A stretch of DNA of 64,000 nucleotides from Inquilinus sp052078665 (GTDB taxonomy: Bacteria; Pseudomonadota; Alphaproteobacteria; DSM-16000; Inquilinaceae). Of the stretch, positions 57,101-63,794 are shown in pieces. Under the pieces are notes generated by a model. That model was not told where the DNA came from and did not search any database. It saw only the letters and a program-made list of their open reading frames with translations. Each line of letters starts with the position of its first letter. Within the stretch, counting starts at the first letter, position 1. The DNA lies in contig NZ_JBQJIK010000013.1 in assembly GCF_052078665.1 (NCBI RefSeq), positions 51,794-115,793 on the forward strand, in the 5' to 3' direction. The position numbers were made by a program, and so were the translations under genes.

Positions 57101-57681
57101 GCGGGAAACAGCTCTTCCGCGATCTTGTGCAGAAGCCTCTCGCGCAGGGCGTCGCTGCCGCCGGTGGGCTCGATGCCGAAGGCCTGCGCCAGGGCACGCT
57201 GCCCGAAGGTCGGCCCGTCCGGCGGGTCGGCGGCATCGGTGATGCGGAGGATCGGCGCCACCAGCTGGTCGGCAATCGCCGCCAGCAGCGCCGCGTTGGG
57301 ATCCTCGCCCGGGCGCAGCTCCAGCACATACCAGCGCCCCGGACGTCCCGGCACCGCATCGCCGGCGAACAGCCTCGGGATCAGCCCGGCGCGGACCAGC
57401 GAGGACTTGCCGCAGCCGGAGCCGCCCAGCACCACCATGATGTTGGCCCGGGACAGGCGCTCGATCAGGCCGTCGATCTGCCGCTCGCGGGCGAAGAACA
57501 GGCCGGTGTCGTCGGGGGCGAAGCTGCGCAGCCCCGGATAGGGCCGGGGCGGGGTCAGGCCGATCTCCCGGCCCCGCTCGGGATCCCGGACATCGAGCCC
57601 GATGCCGTCGCGCAGCTCCCGCCACCGCTGCAGCAGCCGGGCCGGGCCGAGGAACCGTGATGGAGGGAGACCGTCATCCAT
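54148..57681 (-). CDS. nSTAND1-type NTPase with transmembrane segment
   Basis: 1177 residues. About residues 47-350 form an nSTAND1 NTPase: PRPYPGLRSFAPDDTGLFFAR, Walker A GGSGCGKSS at 86-94, Walker B LLILVDQFEE near 236-245. A helical/winged-helix region follows to about 640 (GFRILRRDVEAAMRSDL; PIYDVSHEALIRNW). One membrane helix lies at about 678-705, then three 7-residue LETANxx heptads, then about 440 residues with no recognised fold, many Cys and Trp. STAND proteins act as ligand-triggered switches. ATG 57681 is chosen; the open frame beyond, to 58230, overlaps the TIR gene. Fifth-from-promoter layout: 11 bases after TIR2, 5 bases before the RiPP precursor. Confidence 0.88.
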   Translation of the reverse strand: MDDGLPPSRFLGPARLLQRWRELRDGIGLDVRDPERGREIGLTPPRPYPGLRSFAPDDTGLFFARERQIDGLIERLSRANIMVVLGGSGCGKSSLVRAGLIPRLFAGDAVPGRPGRWYVLELRPGEDPNAALLAAIADQLVAPILRITDAADPPDGPTFGQRALAQAFGIEPTGGSDALRERLLHKIAEELFPARGSRDLRSLWLNVSALFTLAGEALDRLDQALSRGLRAGAPNLLILVDQFEEVFRPEVTREGRGNLRRLVEATFEARPSCLFLALTLRSEELHRCAEGGLAGIITDTAYLLGPIDDDVERREMIVSPARAVIQDWLGGPDGAREGRDTAPFEPEVVDLLLQEVRHLLDSLTHASDHLPLLQHGLLQIWDSAAERWQRGPAEDGAPGFRILRRDVEAAMRSDLSTPGWLVRCLNQHADAIHAAAAAAAAQQLPAAETPETREARAKLVLRTIFCAMARKDDRGNWARRFVTARRAAALLDGSEAGDATAAMEAVLKTFQAAGYLNVGRTGDEPIYDVSHEALIRNWARYSDWLHEADQIGEALEEVVGNVGTAPAPSARPGLLRWIPGWVIRGRNWVMETVEKQAAAAIPDRFKEGIAKVLGPAPRISRPLAAALLADRAERKSSPMDGATRRPEGRNALEQRMLQGIAAVETPFALASRYAGRRVSRLLYFVSLLAGFTLLFMGGLVMVGVDWFALTQANSELETANRKLETANLELETANTALYMNAVAAAVRYREAGPDQESPEFRAFELQKAFGQIGKLDPAALGRSQDELYLAVGSWEQAARALTGAVAIRVLPDVPATPRSSCSLVLANGERDRPASSPITRDGSRPLGVGFRHVPDARKIFWRPFFGQISRPPTRGVAREMPQKGEIESQPYADTIFCLSADAELLMAWPRERLPQFHALEWHCVGPRGGSSPGDCAAWGATVSPLPARLASADVKAGGDVRDRFQSAWLAVALRGNAASSGEAIADYAGPDGSGTLRRGFSFGSAADRVVADLSPGMLRPVLSADPDPQRGQEACDVTKGPDGCIDEIAMSKTIVTVHRWEILPADAAAGVARGCTASAEPTSFDPCRVYVDVRRQVIPGTASPIIRIAGLSFWSGGPIRRIAATDTTLEFQDAYGVWRTVVVDLDAQHEHVRILAPAVTPRLEDLSDPCRAIRCTE
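55481..55543 (-). repeat. Three tandem 21-bp repeats inside the STAND gene
   Basis: Units at 55481-55501, 55502-55522 and 55523-55543 differ at a few positions each. They encode successive heptads of the LETANxx kind directly after the membrane helix, forming a short coiled coil on the side where the C-terminal domain lies. Copy number could vary between strains. Confidence 0.8.
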
Positions 57682-57692
57682 GGCTGTCGGCC

Positions 57693-59192
57693 TCAATGGC
57701 CCATCCAGGATTGCAGCCCCTCGCTGACCGATTTCCGGCTGTTCTGCTCGACCGCGAAATCGGCGTTGCGCCGCTCGACCCGCAGCATGTGCCAGCGGTC
57801 GACCGACGGGTTGGGCAGCCGGACCGAGGGCGGAACCACGGTCTGTTCCGCCGTGATGCAGGCGATCCAGAACACGTCGTCGGAGGTCAGCTTCAGCTCC
57901 TGCAGGATCTGGTCGGCCTTGGCCTGCAAGGTGCGGAACTTGCCGATCAGCTGATGCACCGGATTGGCGTTTCCCTGCATCGCCGGGATCGGCATCTTCA
58001 GGTCGTGGGCCATCAGGATCGGCCGCTTGTCGGCGACGCTGCGGAAATAGTGCTCGAACTGGCTCGCGGTGAACCACACCGACAGCCGGTCCTCCGGCGG
58101 CGGCACGCCATAGATCATCTCGTCGAGTTCCTCGACGATCTGGCGGCGGGCATCGACCGGCCGGATCTCGATCTCCTCGCAGGCCATGATCTGCCCGCGC
58201 CGCCCGAAGCCGAAGCGATGGCACAGCCATTCCGCCAGCGCCGGCGCGGTGTCGATGCGGAAGACCGGATTGGCCTCTCCCGGCTGCCCGGCGCTGCGCA
58301 CGAACTCCTCCTGCGGCTCGCCATCGGGCAGCCAGAGCACGACGGGCGAGGCCTCGATGCGCGGTCGGGCGGCTTCACCAAGGGCATTGACCAGATAGTT
58401 CTCGGTGCGTGACGGGGTCCTGGCGCTGGCCGCGGCGTCGGCCGCCGCCAACGGCTGCAGGAACACTGTCCGCTTCTCCGCCGCCGCGTCCCCGGCCGGG
58501 GCGCCCGTGCCCTCCCAGCCATCCGGCCAGGGCTGCACCGGCACCCCCGCAGCAGCCAGCGCCTCGGCGACCTGGGCCGCGGCCTTGCCGACGCCCTCCG
58601 GCAGGCTGCGCGTCGGGTGACCGAGGAGCACGATCCGCGCCACCGCATCCGGCAGCGGGGCGGGCAGGGACTGCGGCGATGGGGAGGGCAATGACGGCGG
58701 TGGCGGCGCAAGCAGGTCGCAGAGCCAGTCCCGCAGGTCATGGATCACATGGATGTCCTCGGGATCGGGCAGGACCCAGCTGTTGGTGCCGGGCTTGAAG
58801 AACGGCCTGTCGGCGATGTTGCGCAGCGCCGCGGCTTCCGGCATCTCCTGCTGGAACTTCTCCCACCAGCTGCGGCCGTCGAGGCCGAGGATGATCGGCA
58901 CGACGATCGGCCAGCCGCCGCAGTTGCGGCCGCGCCGCTGGGCCGCGATCCGCAGATCATGCGCCGCCGGGTGGCGGCCATAGTTCTCGCAGATGAACGA
59001 GACGATCACATCGGCGGACGCGACCCGCTCCGAAACCTCGGCGATGATGTCCATGCCCGGCGGGATGTCGTCGATCCGGGCTTCGATGCGGCGCAGGCGT
59101 CCGCCATCGTCGAACAGCGGCGCGCAGAACGCGTCGACGAACGTCTCCGTGTCTGCGACGTAGCTCAGCAAGACTTTCTTCGGCTCGCTCAT
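57693..59192 (-). CDS. TIR-domain protein 2 with large C-terminal extension
   Basis: 499 residues. The N-terminal 165 residues parallel the neighbouring TIR protein: KVLLSYVADTETFVDAFC, SADVIVSFICENY, and the shared tail LRNIADRPFFKPGTNSWVLPD. A Pro/Ser linker (about 170-185) leads to about 310 more residues: a second alpha/beta region (VARIVLLGHPTRSLPEGVG...) and an unrecognised C-terminal part. At position 79, where TIR1 has the presumed catalytic Glu (ADEL), this protein has Asp (AHDL), so NAD-cleaving activity may be lost or altered. ATG 59192 follows GAGGGG. Confidence 0.8.
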   Translation of the reverse strand: MSEPKKVLLSYVADTETFVDAFCAPLFDDGGRLRRIEARIDDIPPGMDIIAEVSERVASADVIVSFICENYGRHPAAHDLRIAAQRRGRNCGGWPIVVPIILGLDGRSWWEKFQQEMPEAAALRNIADRPFFKPGTNSWVLPDPEDIHVIHDLRDWLCDLLAPPPPSLPSPSPQSLPAPLPDAVARIVLLGHPTRSLPEGVGKAAAQVAEALAAAGVPVQPWPDGWEGTGAPAGDAAAEKRTVFLQPLAAADAAASARTPSRTENYLVNALGEAARPRIEASPVVLWLPDGEPQEEFVRSAGQPGEANPVFRIDTAPALAEWLCHRFGFGRRGQIMACEEIEIRPVDARRQIVEELDEMIYGVPPPEDRLSVWFTASQFEHYFRSVADKRPILMAHDLKMPIPAMQGNANPVHQLIGKFRTLQAKADQILQELKLTSDDVFWIACITAEQTVVPPSVRLPNPSVDRWHMLRVERRNADFAVEQNSRKSVSEGLQSWMGH

Positions 59193-59240
59193 CGGCGCGC
59201 CCCTCACATGAATCCGGTTCCAGAATCCGCGTCCACGCCC

Positions 59241-59750
59241 TTACGTGGCCGAGTTCTGCGTCGCCGGTGAGTCCACCTGGCTCAGCCAGTCGCGCAGGTC
59301 GTGGATCGCATGGATGCCGTCGACATCCGGCAGGACCCAGCTGTTGGTGCCGGGCCTGAAGAACGGCTTGTCGGCGATGTTGCGCAGCGCCGTCTCCTCC
59401 GGCGCGTCGTTCTTGAACGCCCGCCACCAGTCGCGGCCGTCGATGCCGAGGGTGATCGGCACGATGACCGGCCGGCCGGTGCTCTGGCTGCGCTGCCGGA
59501 CCGCCATCCGCAGCTCGTCCGCCCCCATGCGGCGGCAGTACTTCTCGCAGATGAACGAGATGACCACATCGGCGGCGGCGATCCGCGCCGCGATGTCGGC
59601 GGTGATGTCCTTGCCCGGGGTGACGTTGTCGATCAGCCAGTCGACGCGGCGCAGGCGGCCGCTGACGTCGAAAAGCTGCTCGCAGAAGGCATCGACAAAA
59701 GCCCTGGTGTCGGCGACATAGCTCAAAAATACGGTCTTCGGGCCACTCAT
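59241..59750 (-). CDS. TIR-domain protein 1
   Basis: 169-residue stand-alone TIR-like protein. TVFLSYVADTRAFVDAFC is the first strand and helix, ADVVISFICEKY the fourth-strand region, and E79 in ADELRMAV aligns with the catalytic glutamate of TIR NADases. The C-terminus FFRPGTNSWVLPDVDGIHAIHD is shared with the next gene, so the two arose by tandem duplication. First gene after a near-consensus promoter, and 48 bases before TIR 2. It may be an NAD-cleaving effector or a signalling partner of the STAND protein. Confidence 0.8.
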   Translation of the reverse strand: MSGPKTVFLSYVADTRAFVDAFCEQLFDVSGRLRRVDWLIDNVTPGKDITADIAARIAAADVVISFICEKYCRRMGADELRMAVRQRSQSTGRPVIVPITLGIDGRDWWRAFKNDAPEETALRNIADKPFFRPGTNSWVLPDVDGIHAIHDLRDWLSQVDSPATQNSAT

Positions 59751-59829
59751 CAGCGTCCCCTCAATGAATCCTGCCTTAAAATCGCCAATAAGATACGAAT
59801 CATCAAATCTTATGCATAGACAACAGGAT

Positions 59830-59859
59830 ATTAAACTACAATTCTAATCTTACTGTCAA
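59830..59859 (-). promoter_or_regulatory. Near-consensus sigma-70 promoter of the TIR-STAND-RiPP operon
   Basis: On the minus strand TTGACA (59859-59854), an 18-base spacer and TTTAAT (59835-59830) lie 80 bases before the first TIR start in a locally AT-rich stretch. A perfect -35 and 5/6 -10 is unusually strong for this GC-rich genome. Confidence 0.65.
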
Positions 59860-59905
59860 GAGATCGACTGTTGCCACGATACGAAGACATTCGATTACGA
59901 GGCGT

Positions 59906-60925
59906 CTATTCGAGCTTTCTGGCGGCGATCGCGTCCGAATCCGCGGCGGCCGGGATCACCGACGCAGGGGAGGGCGAGGGCTGCCAGCTCGGGTTGTACG
60001 AGGGCTGGTTATACGAGGGCTGCTGCCAGTCCCAGGTATCGGTCCATTTCGCCGTCCAGGACATGTTCTCGCAGGCGATGATGTCCTCGCAGCGGGTGAC
60101 GAAGGCGGACCACTCGGCGGGCGAGGCCACGCGCTGCGGCGGCGTCAGCGCGTCCTCGCTCTCCAGCCGCCGCGCCGCCGCCCGGTAGGTGATGGTCAGG
60201 AACTGGTAACGGGATGCCTCGATATGGGCCAGGATGGCCGAGGTGACCGTGGTCAGGAGCGGCGTCAGCATGATCGGCTCGTAGCGGAAGTCGCCGATCA
60301 CGATGCCGACCTGGAGGGCGCCGCAGATCGCGGCGACCAGCGCCGCGGCAAGGGCGAGCACGAATTCGGCCAAGCGCAGGCGATCGGCGATCCTGCCGTA
60401 GCGCTGCGCCCTCGGCCGGTAGAAGTCCTTGGCCTGGGCCTGGATCCGCTGCTGCCGGTATTCGGCCTGCGAGATCATGGTCCGCGGGGCCGAGCCCGGC
60501 CGCCGGGTGGGCTTGAGATGCATCAGGAGATCGTCGGCATCCCGTTCGATCCGGTCCCGCTCCTGGTTCAGCAGCGCCTCGGCGGTGGCGGGGTCGTCAT
60601 AGGGGGCGGCCCCGGCCGCGAAGACGAAGGCCTGGCGCTTCAGCGCCTCGGACGCGGCGCGGGCGCGGATCCAGGCGGTCATCCGCTGGGTCGACTGCAG
60701 GCGGGCGGCCAGGAACGCCGAGAGCGCGAGTGCGACGGCACCGATGACGGCGGCCGAGCGCTCGGTGTCGGCATCGGCCAGCTGGCCGGCGGTCGAGGTG
60801 GTCACGACCCCGATGACGAGCAGAGCGAACACGCTCCACCGCGCCGTCACCAGACCAGATTTCAGCCGGTCCGCGCTGGCCGACCATTCCGCGGCCCGGT
60901 TGGCGACATTTGCCAATGCATCCAT
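59906..60925 (-). CDS. DUF4231 / SLATT-like membrane protein
   Basis: 339 residues from ATG 60925. Two pairs of membrane segments (SVFALLVIGVVTTSTAG and AVIGAVALALSAFLAARL; then LAEFVLALAAALVAAICGAL and LLTTVTSAILAHI) are separated by charged helices, the layout of DUF4231 in the SLATT superfamily of predicted pore-forming effectors of conflict systems. The C-terminus has a Trp/Tyr/Pro/Gln-rich tail (WDWQQPSYNQPSYNPSWQ). It lies upstream of the TIR operon promoter in the same direction, so read-through may add to but not replace that promoter. Confidence 0.75.
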   Translation of the reverse strand: MDALANVANRAAEWSASADRLKSGLVTARWSVFALLVIGVVTTSTAGQLADADTERSAAVIGAVALALSAFLAARLQSTQRMTAWIRARAASEALKRQAFVFAAGAAPYDDPATAEALLNQERDRIERDADDLLMHLKPTRRPGSAPRTMISQAEYRQQRIQAQAKDFYRPRAQRYGRIADRLRLAEFVLALAAALVAAICGALQVGIVIGDFRYEPIMLTPLLTTVTSAILAHIEASRYQFLTITYRAAARRLESEDALTPPQRVASPAEWSAFVTRCEDIIACENMSWTAKWTDTWDWQQPSYNQPSYNPSWQPSPSPASVIPAAADSDAIAARKLE

Positions 60926-60946
60926 TGTCTTATATCCAGAAAACAA

Positions 60947-61388
60947 ATTATGTAAAATTGCCTGAAACTATTCCGGCTTCTAAACTCGCGCACCACGACT
61001 TTAATGGATAACCGAAGGGCGTTCAGCGTGGCTCTTGATGCTGTATGTCGTCCGTGGTAATTTCCAAGAAGATCAACGACCTTGATATTGAGTTTTTCGC
61101 CGCAATTTTGCCACAGAGGTCGCATTTAATGCGATCATTGGAGTGTATATTTAAAAGACGTGAATTGCAACGGGGTGTGTGGCGAGATTGCAAAGACACC
61201 TCGTGGTGGCTTCGGCCCTGAAAAGAGCAGGGCAGATTTCATGAATTGCGGATGATCTTCCCAACACTATCGGCGACAATGGTTATCTATCCCGGCCGAT
61301 AGCACAATTATCCGTTCGTTGAATTGGAAACGTTGAGGACTCTGTTTTCAGAAACTGCTTTCGACATCTGATTTTATTCGAGATTTGA
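60947..61388. other. Divergent AT-rich intergenic region
   Basis: About 440 bases between the DUF4231 gene (minus) and the tail-like cluster (plus), much less GC-rich than the window. No credible gene is present; short open frames here lack ribosome sites and codon bias. It must hold the promoters of both units and contains the palindrome at 61120-61134. Confidence 0.5.
61120..61134. promoter_or_regulatory. Perfect 15-bp palindrome, possible operator
   Basis: TCGCATT-T-AATGCGA has 7-bp perfect arms around one base, within the divergent region between the conflict-type and tail-like genes. Size and position suit a dimeric repressor site; no regulator gene is adjacent, so this is inference. 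Confidence 0.4.
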
Positions 61389-62063
61389 ATGCCGGATTCT
61401 GCCGATGATGTGACCCGAGGGTTCGTCGCGTGGATCGGGTCCGTTCTTCCCGACACGGCGATCGCCTCCCGCACCCTGTCCGACACGACGGTCGGCGAGG
61501 GCATCGATGTGCGGCTGCTCGGCCTCGAGCCGCGCCCGTCGCAACGTGTCGCCAACCCCCCTGCGGTCGTGGCGCTGGACTATCTCGTCTCGGTCCGCGC
61601 CGCCGACGCCTTCGCCGAGCAGCACGCCGCCGCCGAGCTGCTGTTCGCCGCGCTCGACCTGCCGGACTGTACGGTCCGGACGGACCTGTCCGCCTTCGGC
61701 CTGCTGCGGACACTCGGCCTTCCCGCCGCCCCCGGCTTCATCCTGCAACTGCCCCTGTCGCGGCAACGCACCGTTGAGCGCGCCCCGCCGGTGCGCTTTC
61801 CCGTCGTCGTCCGGGCGACCGGCATCGACGCCGTCGAGGGCGAGGTCCGGGGGCCGGAGGACGTGCCGCTGGCCGCGGCCAAGGTCTCGGCCCCGGGCTT
61901 CCGCCGCACCACGCGCACCGACTCCCGGGGCCGGTTCCGCCTGCCCGGGATGCCGGCGGGCGGCGATGCGATCGAACTCGAAATCGAGGCTCGGGGCGTG
62001 ACGGCGCGAGCCGAGGCGCGGCCGGGCCGTCCCGTCATCATCCGACTGCCTTTGGAGGTCTGA
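61389..62063 (+). CDS. Pvc16-like / carboxypeptidase-regulatory-domain protein of the tail-like cluster
   Basis: 224 residues. The first 130 (VRLLGLEPRP...VVALDYLVSVRAADAFAEQHAAAELLFAAL) resemble the N-terminal domain of Pvc16/DUF4255 proteins of extracellular contractile injection systems, which cap the tail. The last 80 residues are a carboxypeptidase-D-regulatory-like beta fold (VEGEVRGPEDVPLAAAKVSAPGFRRTTRTD). Similarity is by eye and moderate. ATG 61389 has no clear ribosome site. It is followed after one base by the sheath gene, which supports the assignment. Confidence 0.5.
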   Translation: MPDSADDVTRGFVAWIGSVLPDTAIASRTLSDTTVGEGIDVRLLGLEPRPSQRVANPPAVVALDYLVSVRAADAFAEQHAAAELLFAALDLPDCTVRTDLSAFGLLRTLGLPAAPGFILQLPLSRQRTVERAPPVRFPVVVRATGIDAVEGEVRGPEDVPLAAAKVSAPGFRRTTRTDSRGRFRLPGMPAGGDAIELEIEARGVTARAEARPGRPVIIRLPLEV

Positions 62064-62064
62064 C

Positions 62065-63300
62065 ATGCCGTATCTCAGTCCCGGTGTCTATGTCGAGGAG
62101 ATCGACTCCGGCGCACGCCCGATCCTGGCGGTCGGCACCTCGACCGCCGGCTTCGTCGGCACCGCGCCCAATCCGGGAGCCCGCCCGAACGAGGCGGTCG
62201 CGATCAACAACTGGTCCCAGTTCCAGCGCGAATTCTGCCGCGACGGCGACGCCAGCACCGATCTCGCCAACGCCGTGTTCGGCTTCTTCCTCAACGGCGG
62301 CTCGCGTTGCTACGTCGTCAACGTCAAGAAGGACGACCCCATCGCCGGAAAAGGGCAGGGGCTGGACCTGCTGGCGCCGATCGACGAGATCGCGATCATC
62401 GCCGCCCCCGGCCGCAACGACCCGGTCTCGCACGGGGCGCTGCTCGACGCGGCCGAGCTGGCCAAGGATCGGGTGGCCATCCTGGACGGCCCGGCCGAGG
62501 TGGAGGATGTCGAGGTCCTGACCCGCGTCGCCGAGGTCGGGGCGTCGCCGCCGCCTCCCGCCGCTGCGGATACGGGCGAGGGTGGCAGTGGCGGCAAGAA
62601 GCCGGCGGCCGCCGCGCGCGACAAGCGGGCCGGCCAGCGGCCGCGCCTGTCGGATAGCGGCTACGGCGCCTTCTATTTCCCCTGGCTGCGCGTCCGCGAC
62701 GCCCTCGACCCGGCGAAGATCGTGCCGGCCGCCCCGTCCGGCTACATGGCCGGCCTGTGGGCCCGCACCGATGCCGAGCGCGGCGTGCACAAGGCCCCGG
62801 CCAACCTCGCCGTCCGCGGCGCCGTCGGCGTCACCCAGACCCTGTCGCGGGCCGAGCAGGACGTGCTCAACCCCGCCGGCGTCAACTGCATCCGCTTCTT
62901 CACCCGCGAAGGGGTGCGGGTCTGGGGCGCCCGGACGGTGGCGGAGAGCTCCAGCAACTGGTGCTACGTCAATGTCCGCCGGCTGTTCTGCATGATCGAG
63001 GAGTCGATTGCCGAAGCCACCCGCTGGGTGGTGTTCGAGCCGAACGACCGCCCGCTGTGGAAGGACATCGAGCGCGATGTCAGCCGCTTCCTGATGCTGC
63101 TGTACCGCCAGGGCGCGCTGACCGGCGCGTCGCCCGAGGAGGCATTCTTCGTCAAATGCGACGAGGAGACCAACCCGCCCGAGGTCGTCGACGCCGGGCA
63201 GGTGGTGACGCTGATCGGCGTGGCGCCCTCGAAGCCGGCCGAATTCGTCGTCTTCCGCATCGGCCAGAGCCAGGCCGGAACCACGGTGGACGCGGCCTGA
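62065..63300 (+). CDS. Phage tail sheath-like protein of a contractile injection system
   Basis: 411 residues. YLSPGVYVEEIDSGARPILAVGTSTAGFVG is the standard N-terminus of contractile sheath proteins. INNWSQFQREFC, and the C-terminal GVNCIRFFTREGVRVWGARTVAESSSNWCYVNVRRL...VVFEPNDRPLWKDIERDVSRFL are typical of the sheath C-terminal domain shared by phage T4 gp18, R-pyocins and Pvc/Afp sheath subunits. A Gly/Lys/Ala-rich insert lies near residue 160-190. ATG 62065 follows GGAGG. Confidence 0.93.
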   Translation: MPYLSPGVYVEEIDSGARPILAVGTSTAGFVGTAPNPGARPNEAVAINNWSQFQREFCRDGDASTDLANAVFGFFLNGGSRCYVVNVKKDDPIAGKGQGLDLLAPIDEIAIIAAPGRNDPVSHGALLDAAELAKDRVAILDGPAEVEDVEVLTRVAEVGASPPPPAAADTGEGGSGGKKPAAAARDKRAGQRPRLSDSGYGAFYFPWLRVRDALDPAKIVPAAPSGYMAGLWARTDAERGVHKAPANLAVRGAVGVTQTLSRAEQDVLNPAGVNCIRFFTREGVRVWGARTVAESSSNWCYVNVRRLFCMIEESIAEATRWVVFEPNDRPLWKDIERDVSRFLMLLYRQGALTGASPEEAFFVKCDEETNPPEVVDAGQVVTLIGVAPSKPAEFVVFRIGQSQAGTTVDAA

Positions 63301-63325
63301 CCGCAACTCTTTTCGGAGCTGATTC

Positions 63326-63790
63326 ATGCCTGACGACCAGACCAAGGGGCAGCCCCGCATCGGGGCGCTGACCGACCCCTACCGCAACTACAACTTCCTG
63401 CTCCGGATCCAGGGGATCACGGAGGCCCGCTTCACCGAATGCCGCGGGCTGGCGGTCCAGGTCGAGCCGATCCGCTATCGCGAGTCGGGCGCCGGCCAGG
63501 TGGTGCGCGCCATGACCGGGCAGCTCACCTACGCCAACCTGACCCTGTGCTACGGGCTGACATCCTCGCTCGACCTGTGGAACTGGATGATGGCCTCGGC
63601 GCGCGGGACCGTCTCGCGGCTGCAGGCCTCGGTGGTCATGCTCGACAGCAGCGGTACCGCCGAGGGCATGCGCTGGGACCTGACCAACGCCTGGCCGTGC
63701 GCCTGGCGCGGCGCGCCGCTCGACGCGATGGGCCGCACCGTGGCGATCGAGGAGATGGAGCTCGCCTACGACACGCTGGAGCGGCGGTGA
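63326..63790 (+). CDS. Tail tube protein (gp19/Pvc1-like)
   Basis: 154 residues. DPYRNYNFLLRIQGITEARFTECRGL and later IRYRESGAGQVVRAMTGQLTYANLTLCYGLT, SLDLWNWM and WDLTNAWPCAW are the T4-like tail tube (gp19) pattern used for inner tubes of contractile injection systems. It follows the sheath gene by 25 bases with CGGAGCTG upstream. Sheath followed by tube is the canonical order of such clusters. Confidence 0.92.
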   Translation: MPDDQTKGQPRIGALTDPYRNYNFLLRIQGITEARFTECRGLAVQVEPIRYRESGAGQVVRAMTGQLTYANLTLCYGLTSSLDLWNWMMASARGTVSRLQASVVMLDSSGTAEGMRWDLTNAWPCAWRGAPLDAMGRTVAIEEMELAYDTLERR

Positions 63791-63794
63791 GGTG

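Noticed and set aside
54148..58230. Open frame making the STAND protein 1360 residues
   Set aside because: The extra 183 residues overlap the TIR2 gene in another frame and have no domain pattern; ATG 57681 with a nearby ribosome site starts just before the conserved region.
59241..60925. Possibility that the DUF4231 gene is the first gene of the TIR operon
   Set aside because: A 155-base gap with its own near-consensus promoter separates it from TIR1, so it is treated as an adjacent unit, though read-through cannot be excluded.
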